DNA of 64,000 bases from Eopsaltria australis (taxonomy: Eukaryota; Chordata; Aves; Passeriformes; Petroicidae). The notes under the pieces were generated by a model. It had not been told where the DNA came from and did not search any database. It saw nothing but the letters and a program-made list of their open reading frames with translations. This document shows, one piece after another, positions 33,691 to 44,500 of this stretch (its first letter is position 1; each line of letters opens with the position of its first letter). The stretch is from contig JAVTVJ010001329.1 of the NCBI GenBank assembly GCA_034509425.1, positions 372,001-436,000 on the forward strand, read 5' to 3'. The translations under genes were made by a program, and so were the position numbers.

Positions 33691-36600
33691 TTCTCTGCTG
33701 TGATATTGAAATGCCAGGTTAATTTTGTTAACCAAGGAGTGTGAGGACAGTGCAGCACCTGCCAATTAATGGCAAGATGATGGAAAAGTGGTGAACTTTA
33801 CACTGGGGGTCATTAACCCCAGCAGCTCCTTGGCATTTTTTACCACAATCACTATGTAAGAAATCACATTTTAAACATTAAAAGCTTATTTTCTTCCTCA
33901 CACAGAAACATGTAAAAGTACAAATTCTCTTTTGAGTTTTAGGCTTGCTCATCTGCATGTGCATATTACCCACTAGGTGCAGGATGACCCAGAGGTTTCT
34001 CAGCTGTGTTTGCATTAGTGACTTGCTGATGTAGCTGATATAGAGTACTGCTCAAACAGGGGTGCCAGCAGGATGCCCTCTGTGTCATTCCCTGCAGGAC
34101 ACCTTGGCAGCTGCTCCTCGGGGCTGGCAGGGCAGCAGGACCATGGCAGCTGACACAGCCAGGATGGGGGTGCCATGGCTAAAAGCCGCTGCCCGAGGCT
34201 GTTGCCTTGGCCACTTGCACTGAGATTCTGCTGGGGCCGGGTGCTGTTGGCAGCTGTGACAGGGCCCTGACCAGAGTGGCTTCCCCTGAGCCCCTCGCTG
34301 AGGCCGGGTGTTGTAGCAACCACACACTGCCACTGCTTTTCAGGAATCCCATCCAAAGAGACCTGAACTGCCTTTAGCACTCTGGTAGCATGACATTTCC
34401 ATCTGAACGAAAGACAGGGAAGTTTCACAAATTAAGCATAGGATTACTTGCATTGGATTAAATCATTATAGAGGCTGTGTTCTGTACATCATGCATTTTA
34501 CATTTTAGTATGTTTTGATCTTTGTTTTCTGTGATGTTTTCTGTCAGAAAGCTTTAAAAAGTCAAAACCAACCTGTAACAGGAAAAAACATTCCTGCAGG
34601 AAGTTTAAAAAAAACAACAAAGCAAAAGTAAAAGTAAAACCAAAAGCAAAATTAAAAAAACCCACCAACCAAACCTCGAAAAGAGACAACACTAAACACC
34701 AACCTAAAAAACCCAAGAAGTACAAGAACTAAAATAAAAGATGACAAAGCTACAAAAGTAAGAACATACCACTTCAACTGTTTCGGTCCTTTTATATGAG
34801 ATCTTGATTATCAAGGGACTCAGGGAGTAATAAAGTCAATGGTACCACTGACTGACACAAGAGAGGCACCTGCAGCAGAACTGTCCTTAAGCCAGAGCTC
34901 TGGCTGAGATATTTAAACTTAGAGACTACTAAGATGTCAAATTCTGTGAAAAGACAGATTAAGAGACACAGGGCCGGCATTTATGTTTTCTCTACAAAAC
35001 AAAGAGAAATAGTTTGGTTTCAAGAGGAACATACAACGGAAGACAGTTTCCTTTTGGTTTCCCTGTCTCCTCAAAGCCACACTCACACCTTCTGAAGATG
35101 TCTTCAGCTGTGGAATTGTAAGGATACTACACAGGCTTCAAGAAATGATGTGTGGCATTGGAATGTGCACACAAGATAAATCTGCACTACGATTTGTAAA
35201 ATTTTATAGGAAAAAGGAACACAAGTACACTACTACCAGAACAATAAATACCCTAAAACTTGCTTTTGAAATAATATTGTCAGTTTGAGATAAGACACGG
35301 GGGATAAAGCACCAAAAGACTGTCCTGAGCCTCACCTGGGAATTTTTCAAATACACTAAAATAAGGGCAGGACTTTTACTTTTTGTGATACACAAAGACA
35401 CAACAAATAGATGGAAGGAAAGTTCAAAAAGTAGTCAAATTTGAAAAGGGCCTGCTGAGAGTAATATATGCCTTGTAATGACCAATTATGTGTATCCTCC
35501 TACTAATACCTGACATGGCATTTGAAGAAGTGGTCAGAGTGGGTTTCCCAGCCAAGACCTAAAAATCAAAGGTAGGGGAAATTTACACTAACCATGGAGG
35601 ATCCTGTAACTGGGATCAACTGCCCAAAGGGAAAAACTGAGTGTATAGAAGCCTGTACATGGCTGGTCTGTAATGTTTGGTCTGGGTGACTCAAAGGCTG
35701 AACACAGACTTAGTAACAACTTCCACACCAATTATTTAATGTGGATTTCAACACAATGGGAAGGAAATGAATCCTCTCTTGAGCAGAGCACCAGCAGTTC
35801 TTTTGGACAGCAAATAAAAAGCCTTGATGAGGAGTGATCCAAATCACTCAGAACTTGGTATGATGAGAATCTGACCTGCAGGTTTGCCAGTGGAGATGGA
35901 ACTGCAGGAACTCATTGCCAGGTGATGTTCAAGGCTGACCTTGAATCTGAACATCCATCTCCACATGAGACTGTTCAAAATAAAAAAAGCTCTCATAAAT
36001 AAGAAACAGATAGATTTTCTCAAGGAATCATCACACGTTTGCCTATGCTCCCAGAATACATTTAGACTAAGCAGGAAACCCACTAAATCTCTCCCTCTAC
36101 ACGCGTATTTCTGGCTTTCAGGAATTTAAGTGCAGTTAAGGAGTATTTCTGGACAATCATAAATCCTAATGAGAACAAAACATGCAAAATAAGAGACTGA
36201 AAGAAGACTTGCTCAAAGAAAACATAAGTCTTCAGTCTGTGCTTGTGAAGTCAAAATGAAAAGCAGATTCTCATACAGCAGAAAACCCTGTATGGTTTCT
36301 CAAAAAATAAATTACATGTAGTGATTAAATGGGGTGGTTTCAAACAAATTTTGTAGCCTTTTATAGTTGGGAAGAAACATACAAATAAGGGATAGGTAAA
36401 ACAAATTCAGAAGCGCTCTTGGGAGAGGGGAAAGAGAAAGTGCATTGAAAGTGAGGTGAGTGACAATCAGTACTGGGGAGTGTGGTGCAGCCAGCACCAG
36501 CAGTGACCTTCCCAACACAGCTCAGTGCTGAGGCTGCACTGCAGGCACAGCTGCAACACCCTGTTAATGACCAGTCCGCAGGAAAGTGGGGGTGGAAATC

Positions 36601-36700
36601 AGATAAATCACCTTTCTCGATTTTAGGAAGCAGGATCGTGTTTCAAAATAGGAATATGAGCCTTCCAACGCAGCTGCACAAAGTACAGTGATGGAATAAA
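33691..36700. other. Intergenic, one GC-richer patch and an A-rich tract
   Basis: A GC-richer patch lies near 34070-34340 and an A/C-rich low-complexity tract at 34590-34740. No gene was recognised. Confidence 0.45.
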
Positions 36701-36719
36701 GTTCCTTTGAAGCCCAACC

Positions 36720-37025
36720 AGATTGCTTCATGGAAGTGGCTGAGGCACGGAGGCACACGGGCCACTCGGACACTGCAGGAGGGACAGGCAGCCGGTGGTG
36801 AGGTCCAGCTGTAACTCCAGCGCAGGGAGCCCCTCCCCTGGGCTGGCTGCCACGGGCACAGCGCACACTTGGGCCGCCCCCCTGCTGGGGTTGGTGGCCT
36901 GAGCCAGAGCAGCTCCTGGCAGGACAAACCCTCCCCTGGCCCGCCCGTGCCCCGAGCCGGCCCGCAGGGAACCTGACCTCACAGCCCGGGCAGCTCCGCA
37001 GGCAGCTGCACTGCACCTGAACAAC
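36720..37025. other. Orphan GC-rich island
   Basis: About 300 bp, strongly GC-rich with clustered CpG near 36950-37010, in AT-rich intergenic DNA. No splice-supported exon, LTR ends or repeat match were recognised. Confidence 0.4.
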
Positions 37026-39000
37026 GCAGAAATTAGACATGGTGTAGTTATGTCTGCCGGGGTGAACACAGACCGGCAAGAAGACTCCCAGAACAACCCA
37101 AAAATGCATTCCCTGGATGATTTACAGGTGCTCAGGCATAATTTGAGCACAGTGAGCATAGTGAGAAAGGGATCAATGACGTGTGTGCACATTCTAGGAT
37201 TAAAAACTTGCAAGTTTCATTTTGGAAGGGTCCAAACTGAACTCTTAAAGCATTTATTTTAAATAAATGAAATATGAAAATACTATGAACTTATTTGTAT
37301 ATAACAATAACACTTTAATACTTAGTCAAGGAACCATGAAATCTAAAAACTTGCTACTTACATTAAGAACTCACCCATTACAACTCAGAACTTCAATGAT
37401 AAGATGACAAATTCTCTGAGGGACATGGAAACGCCTGTACGACCATGGTGTGGCTCTTTGGTGAGTGGAGGAACACTAGGATACAGAAATTGTGGCTTGC
37501 ACTCCTGCTTTTTGTAGGGCATGAGAGTTCAGGGGTGTGGGGACATAGGAAAGCATAGAAAAGGTGTTTGTCTGAATTCAGCCTCACTAAGATCTGCCTG
37601 GGGCTCCGAGTCAAAGCAAAGGATCAGCTGAACTCATCATTCATTTCCCTGGAATACCATTAACATGTGAATTTGGCAGAATGTCCTGCTGTTAACTAGC
37701 ACCAGATGAGCCAGACCTGAATAAAAACTCTTTTTTTGACACGAGCCACAAACACATTTAAGAGCTATTTTAGTGCTGCAAGGTATTTCATGTTAGAGCT
37801 ACTGTTTAGCACAGCCTAATTATTCCACAGTAACAATATTCTTACTAGTGACACCACAACAGCAAAACAAAGGCTAAAGTTTGACTCGAATTTTAAAAAT
37901 TTAAATAGTTTTTTAATGGTGACACCTCACTAAAATACTTATGCTGAATATTTCCCATGCCTACTTTGTACACATTAGAGCTGTTAATACAAGCGATAAA
38001 GAACCTCAAAAATACAAAAGGGTGTTACTGAATTATATAAAAAATACTTATAATTACAGTTCAGTCAAAAACTATTGTGTTCTTGAAAATATTCAAGAAT
38101 TATTCTGCAATTTTACAGTACTGAAGTGGAAGATTAAAAATAGTAATTTCATTCTTATTTAGATTGTGGAAGTGTCTGCGTTTGCTTAAAAAGTAGAATA
38201 TGGCTAGTGTTAATTCTAAAAGCTTGACAATACCCCTTTGTTAGGTAAGAACACAAGTTCTGTGTACAGATCCTGTTCTCAAAGGGAGAAAGCAGGAAGA
38301 ATAAAAAAATTCAGTAATCTTATAGTTACACATGTAAAAATCTATAGCCATACAGTGAAAAAATACTACAAAGCTATGTCAATACAAAGGAGTAAAACTG
38401 TGTCACTGGACCAATTACTGCACTGCAGCACTTAAACAAAAACCAAAACAAAACCAAACACTTTCTCATGTAGAAAAACTCTTATCTTGGTGTGTGCTGT
38501 TGCCAATGATGAGGTTCGTGCTGGTAAAACTGCAGTTGCTACTCAGAGGTTGAGCCCTGCACTGATGCCCCTGGTGTGGACATTGAGCACTCAACTCCCT
38601 GCTGCAGGGAACCATCAGCTCAGGTCACACACAGCACACTGGAGTTTCTTTCCCAAAACGGGGCACTGCCACCTTTTTCTTTCACAGCAGGTAATCAGAG
38701 TATTTGTGATTGGCAAAACCAGACTAGGTATTACCCTGGGTACTTTAGGAGGGTAAAATTCAACTCTTAACTAGTAAGAATCGTATTCAATTTATTTAAT
38801 AATCTATAATCAATTTCATAACTGTAAATTATATAACAGCCATCAGATCCCATCAAGGAGCATGTATCCCACTGGCATATCATACAATATACTAATAGTC
38901 TAAATCCTCTCAACTAAGACAACTTTAGACTTCAGGTTTATATTGTTTAATTATAACTTCTTTCTGATAATTTTATTCCAATAAATACCAAGCAAAATGA
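37026..39000. other. Intergenic, nothing recognised
   Basis: AT-rich. Only short frames are present, and no known repeat was recognised. Confidence 0.45.
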
Positions 39001-39217
39001 AACAATCCCCCATCTTTGCTATTGGAAAAGCCACGTGATAGGAAACGAACAGGGAAATATTTCTATTACCTATTAAAAATTAGATGCTTTAATATAAATC
39101 GCATCAGAAATTATTAACAGCCAACTTAGTTTTAACCTGCAACTGCATGAAATTCTTGGGTTTATCACTTGGGAGTTTCTCGGTGAAGTATTTTTAACTC
39201 TGCTTATCAGCAATATG

Positions 39218-39225
39218 TGACGTCA
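39218..39225. promoter_or_regulatory. CRE palindrome TGACGTCA
   Basis: A full CREB/CREM/ATF site lies 37 bp upstream of a TATAAAAG box (39262-39269). An inverted CCAAT at 39021 and a CACGTG E-box at 39032-39037 lie further upstream. The spacing is like that of a compact promoter, but function is inferred. Confidence 0.4.
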
Positions 39226-39261
39226 TATAACCCCTTTATTCTCCAAGTATGAGTTTGCCAA

Positions 39262-39269
39262 TATAAAAG
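39262..39269 (+). promoter_or_regulatory. TATA box TATAAAAG
   Basis: A consensus TATA box after CCAA, with a plausible start about 30 bp downstream near 39293. It lies just upstream of a 64-codon open frame. Confidence 0.4.
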
Positions 39270-39316
39270 CTGCACTTGGCCCTGAGAAATACAGTCTTTC
39301 ATTGTTTGCTACAAAA

Positions 39317-39511
39317 ATGTCCTGTTTCCAGAGCTGCAGAGCATTGACCCCTGCAACTTCTCCTTACTTTAACAATACCAATCTTAGCCCCAGAGGTGGC
39401 TTTTTGTATGGTGAAGAGAACATTATCAACACTATCAAACAAAGAGGTGCTAAAACATCCCTATTCAGAAAAATTCCGGTGGTAAAACAGCAAAAAGGCA
39501 TTCCTCAATAA
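39317..39511 (+). CDS. Hypothetical small ORF (64 aa) behind CRE/TATA
   Basis: The ATG at 39317 (context ACAAAAATGT) opens 64 codons to TAA at 39509-39511: it starts MSCFQSCRALTPATSPYF and ends VVKQQKGIPQ, and is basic. I do not recognise it. There is no signal peptide or clear domain, and no AATAAA close downstream. It could be a small lineage-specific gene or chance. The only support is its position about 25 nt after the predicted start of the CRE/TATA unit. Confidence 0.22.
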   Translation: MSCFQSCRALTPATSPYFNNTNLSPRGGFLYGEENIINTIKQRGAKTSLFRKIPVVKQQKGIPQ

Positions 39512-40546
39512 TTTACTAACTGGATTCTGGGGAGTTATTAATAATTTGTTTAATGTGCTGTTTGGGGTTTTTTACATATCAGTATTTTGGAATACTGTTA
39601 CTGTTCCTCACAAATTGAATAATGTATTAGAATTCTGCAAGTTAATTTCACAAAAACAGCCTCCTACCATATACTAAATTTCTAAAAGAAACAAAAAATA
39701 ACAGAAAAATAATTATGTTGAGGAACACCTGTTTTTGATAAACACATTTGAAAAGATAGCAAAGTTCCTAAAATTTTAGCTGTTTTTAGAGTTTTTCCTG
39801 ATTGCAAATATGCTGCTTTTCTTACTCTCTAGGAAGACTAACTGGTTATGAAAGGCTGTGGCAAGGCAGTTGAAGCAAATGCTTCTGGAAGATTTCAATA
39901 GCATTTTTTTCAATTTACAAAATGTGGTAACACCTTTCAATTAGTAAAAAAACTAGTCTAATATACAAACATTTTTTTTAGAAAATCCATTTGTGAAGGA
40001 ATGTAGTGTAATTACCCAGACTTATACCCATTCACTCCTCAGGTACTGGTGCCTAGCTCCTCCTGACACAAGCCTCTCTATATTAACCCAGAGAAATGCA
40101 TACATGGCCAGTTTGCCCAAGCAGAAAAGTCATTCAGCTTTCCCCAAATTTGAACTATCATAAATTACCATTTGGACAGCATTAGAAAGAAATTGAAGCA
40201 TACAAGGAATAAACTATAGTTTCTTTTTATATCAAAATGTACTCTTGAAAATGTGTTTGGCACAGTGCTAAATCATATAGTTAATACTAAATATTGCAGG
40301 ATACAATAAAACCCTGGAGTTAACTTGAGTTTTACACCCTTTTAGGGATAAAAATAAAAAGATACCAATTATTCAGAAGTCAGCCTATACAAACTGTATA
40401 AACAATATTTTATGTCTTGTTTTGAAAACCACTGATATAGTAAATTTTACATAAAAGACTGCAAAATAATATAAATGGATTTAAACAGATCTTTACAATA
40501 AGAAATTCAAATGGAAACAGACAAGTAACAAAGAGAAGTAAAAAAA
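39512..40546. other. Intergenic up to NIPBL 3' end
   Basis: AT-rich sequence with no recognised gene or repeat. It may include distal NIPBL 3' UTR if a poly(A) signal further out is used. Confidence 0.4.
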
Positions 40547-41144
40547 TTTATTGCAGTATTCGTTCCACCAGATTTGCTGGGGATCCCTTTTCTTGTATTA
40601 TTTCAGGGTGACCTAATACATCAAAATCTACATTTACAAAAACTCCTCCTGCAGATAGGTCATAGATACTGCATGCTTTTTTTCTTTTTTTTTTTTTCTT
40701 CAACAGAATAAATTATATATCCAGGAGATTCTGCCACTTTACAGCCTGGAAAAACAATGCTTTCCTGGAAACTGGGCTAAGCTAAAGAAAGCCATCCGCT
40801 GCTAGGTTAAACTCCAAGAACACTTTATTAAGAACATTAACAGACTAATTTCCAACATTCACTTGTTTATTTTTCTTAAACAGAAAGGTTTTTTTTCAAG
40901 ATATAAACAATTTTTTTGTTAAACTATAATACAGTGGGAGTAAAAATGAACTGAGAAGTTTCTGCTGCACAACAGCGAAGGAAGCTCCCACAAAAATGTT
41001 TACCAAACATTTCCTTCTTTTTTCCCCGCGTCCCAGGTTCCATTCTTACTCTTCATTTAACTGATTTTTTTTTGCCAGAAAGTTGATATTTCAAGTTTTT
41101 CTGTTATTTCAATTCCTGTAAATTTGGCTGCATGTACAAATTCA
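40547..41144 (-). other. NIPBL: NIPBL long-isoform 3' UTR, candidate poly(A) signals
   Basis: AT-rich sequence follows the stop. AATAAA on - occurs at 40871-40866, 40829-40824 and 40552-40547. Which is used cannot be told from sequence. Confidence 0.5.
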
Positions 41145-41510
41145 TTAGCTGGAAGTTCCATCCTTGGCGGCATACAGCGATCGTAAAGTCTGCACAACTT
41201 TATTAGTCAGCTTATTAGCACTCGTTAGAGCAATTTTTTTGTAAATAATGTCTGACTCTTTAATAGTGTCTACCCAAGGCACCAGTTTGCGGCCATCACG
41301 GCGCTTAGCCTCAGTCCAGGAGCCACTGTAGGAGCCTGCCATCCACTGAACACTGAAGCCATTGCTGGTTTTCTGTACTACTCTTGCAATTTGTGGTCGG
41401 TCTTTGTACTTTGGACAGCAAATAGCGATGACATCCATGACATCAACACTTTCATTCATCTGTGCTGCCAACTCCGTAGAGTCTGAATTTCGTTTTGACC
41501 TTCTCAATGA
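41145..41510 (-). CDS. NIPBL: NIPBL last exon of long isoform
   Basis: It reads SLRRSKRNSDSTELAAQMNE, then VMDVIAICCPKYKDRPQIAR, and ends YAAKDGTSS with TAA at 41145-41147. The acceptor is AATGTTTTAG. It is phase 0, joining to GGGTSG of the previous exon. Confidence 0.95.
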   Translation of the reverse strand, partial: SLRRSKRNSDSTELAAQMNESVDVMDVIAICCPKYKDRPQIARVVQKTSNGFSVQWMAGSYSGSWTEAKRRDGRKLVPWVDTIKESDIIYKKIALTSANKLTNKVVQTLRSLYAAKDGTSS

Positions 41511-44500
41511 CTAAAACATTGGGGGGAAAAAAGACCAAGTGTTACACAAAAGAACTTTAGTGAAATTATTGCTTTTATTGCTTTTAATCCCTTGACGCCG
41601 GGAGTTGGGATTCCCCGGCACACATTCCATTGCCGGCAATGAGACGCACCGCGACCGCCAGCGCCAAGGGGTTAACATATCCTTGTAAAACCACATACTC
41701 TTAATTTGTACCCGTGTCTTTATCTCTTATTGATATATAAAATTATATATACACATGAATCATAAAGCTACATAAAAACTTGGCAACAATAAAAAGGATA
41801 ACACACAGTACATTCCAAAGGAAAATTAATAACTTTTTATACGGGATAAATCTCATTTTCTAGTTTGGTTTTTTTTTTTATTGTCTTTTCTGTTAAACTT
41901 TCTACAAAAGTTGTATAAACGGTTAAGTAGAGAATCTCTATCTACAAAATGCTTTTTTTTTCATGTGGATTACATTACTTGGTGTACATTTAATATAATA
42001 AACTGACATTTATAAGCACATAAAAATCATTTTACGTAATACGCTGCGAAATACGTTGACTCCTCCTCCGCCTCACCCCTGAAGTGCCTCCTCCTCTATC
42101 CTCCCCATCACTTTCATCGTCCTCTGTCTCAGCTGCATTGTTTTTAGGGCTGCCTCCTCCAAGCAGCGAGGTAATTGCTTTGTTCCGAGCATTTGTGCTA
42201 GCTGACACCTCTCCATCTTCTTCCTCTTCATCAGGATCCAAATGTTCCATAAGGAGCTTGAACTATTAAAAAAATAATAGATCAGTTCACTTTGTAACTT
42301 TAAACATTTGTATCACAGTACATTATGTTAGAAACAAGTAGCAACATAAAGAAACAGGGGAAAAACAGCAGACAACTTAAACAGCTTATGTTGTGTTCTA
42401 CAAACTTCCTTTTTGGTGGATACACAAAAGCTTTCTTCCTGTGTTTTCCAATTGGCAAATTTTCTCTAACTGTTATTGATGGAGGGTGAGGGACAGTTAA
42501 TAAATCACATCCAGTCTCTGTTCCCATGATGGAAAGAGTCAGGAATAAAGTGAACAAGTAATATGGGAGAGGTATACAACATGCATACCAGAAATTGGAA
42601 AATATTCCATAAAGATGAGCATCCTTTAGCTGCAATTAATTATCACTGAGTTTAAACTTATTAGAAATCTTTGAAATACAGTCCTGCTAAACATCCTGAA
42701 AGGAAGATCTGCACATCATGTAAGAAAAACAGGAGCTTAACATTTTGAAACATACTTTCAAGTTTATACTGTGTTAAAAGATTCCAGACTTTCTGCAAAG
42801 CACCTTTACTTACATCTAAGTACTGTTTTACTATACTCCTCTTCACTTCTTCTGTGATCTTGGAATTAGCCATATCACTCCGCAGAAAATCCAAAGTTTG
42901 TTTTGGATGGAAATGCACTCCTGTCTTCCTGTTTATAGCTTTATCATAAACTTTTGCAGATTCAGATGGAGAATATTTTTGAATTTTACTGTTTAAAAGA
43001 AACAAAAGAGAAGATCTTTTGAGGAAAGTCCAGAGTAATTTGAACAAAAATATTTTAAAATCCCCAATATAAATATTTACCTTTGAATCATTACACACAT
43101 ATAAATAAATACGTGGTAAGAAATCAAGCAATTGGGTTTTTTAAGCCGAAGTTCAACTTAACAAATTTGTTTACTCTGTTACACAAATCTATTGCTTAAA
43201 CAAGTAGTTACAATCAACTTAAATAAATGGAAAAAACTTCAAAACAATTCACTGCATAGCAAGTATCCTATTATCTAAATAGCCTTACCTATCAGAGAAT
43301 CCACAGAGGTTCTTTAGATGCTGTTTCAGCATCAAAAGTAATAATATGCCTTGGGAGACATTAGCAAATTCAATTAAAGGAGCTGAATTTTCAGGTAAAC
43401 ATTTCATCACTGCATTTATATCATTTTCTTCATCAGAATCTGAGTCAGAGTCCACTCGTTTCCGTAACCTCCGAGGCTTGGAAGCTTCCTCCTCACTTTC
43501 ACTCCCGCTACCACTGTTACTGTCACTCTCAGTCTCCTCATCTGATACAGGCTTTCTTTCCTTTTTTCTGTCTTTCACCATAGACTGCAACACAGAGAAG
43601 TCAACACACATTCCAAAATTAGAGTAAGTAACATCAAGTATGTTCCTAAAATAATATGTCCAAAATCATTACTGTCTTACATTAGCAAGAATTCCCTGAA
43701 CAATGTTATTGATTTATAACTTGATAGTCTTAGAATTATTTATGGCAAAAAAACCCTGAAAAATTTATCCAAAACCGACATTGTCTTGCAAGGTGCACAC
43801 AGAGGGAACTGAAGCAACAAGCACTCCCCTGGTTTGTTATCATTAAAGCCTGGTGAAGCTCATTAGCTGTGACAGCAAAATAACAGTAGAAGGCCAAACA
43901 CAATAAATCAGGAAGAAAATTCTTTTTTTCTTTCGCTTCAATATAATTTCTCTGTATCATGGAGATCTCCACATGTACTTTGGTGTCCAAGTTGGTTTTA
44001 AATGCTTGTCTCTTAAAATTCTATGACACTAATTACACTGCTGACCAAAGTGATCATATTAATGATGAATTAATAATGATTAGCAATAATCAACTGCCCT
44101 ATGCCTGGCAGTGTCCAAGGCCAGCCTGGGTGGGACTCTGAGCAACCTAGTCCAGTGCAAGGTGTTCCTGCCCATGACAGGGGCTTGCAACAAGATGATC
44201 TTTAAGGCCTCTTCCAACCCAAGCCATTTTATGATTTTATGATTAGTTCTATTACTTGTAGATCTACAGAAATTTCACACATGCATTATTACTGCACATA
44301 GTACAATTTTTCAGGACACAGACCTAAGCAGAATCTCATCCTTTTGATGCTGGTTGCTACACACTGGTTCTTAACCTGAAGAAAGTATTGTCTCCTTCTA
44401 GCAGATTAAAAATCAACTTTGGTAGGGTGAGAGTTTAAAGAACAGTACTTTTCAGGTAGGGAACTTTGAAGCATCAACTCTGACTTGTATGTATTAATCA

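Noticed and set aside
34555..34740. A-rich tract as a retrogene poly(A) tail
   Set aside because: It is an A/C-rich low-complexity stretch without an upstream processed gene or a target duplication that I could find.
36564..37213. 161-181 codon frames on - over the GC-rich island
   Set aside because: There is no known domain, start context or splice support. Open length follows from GC content.
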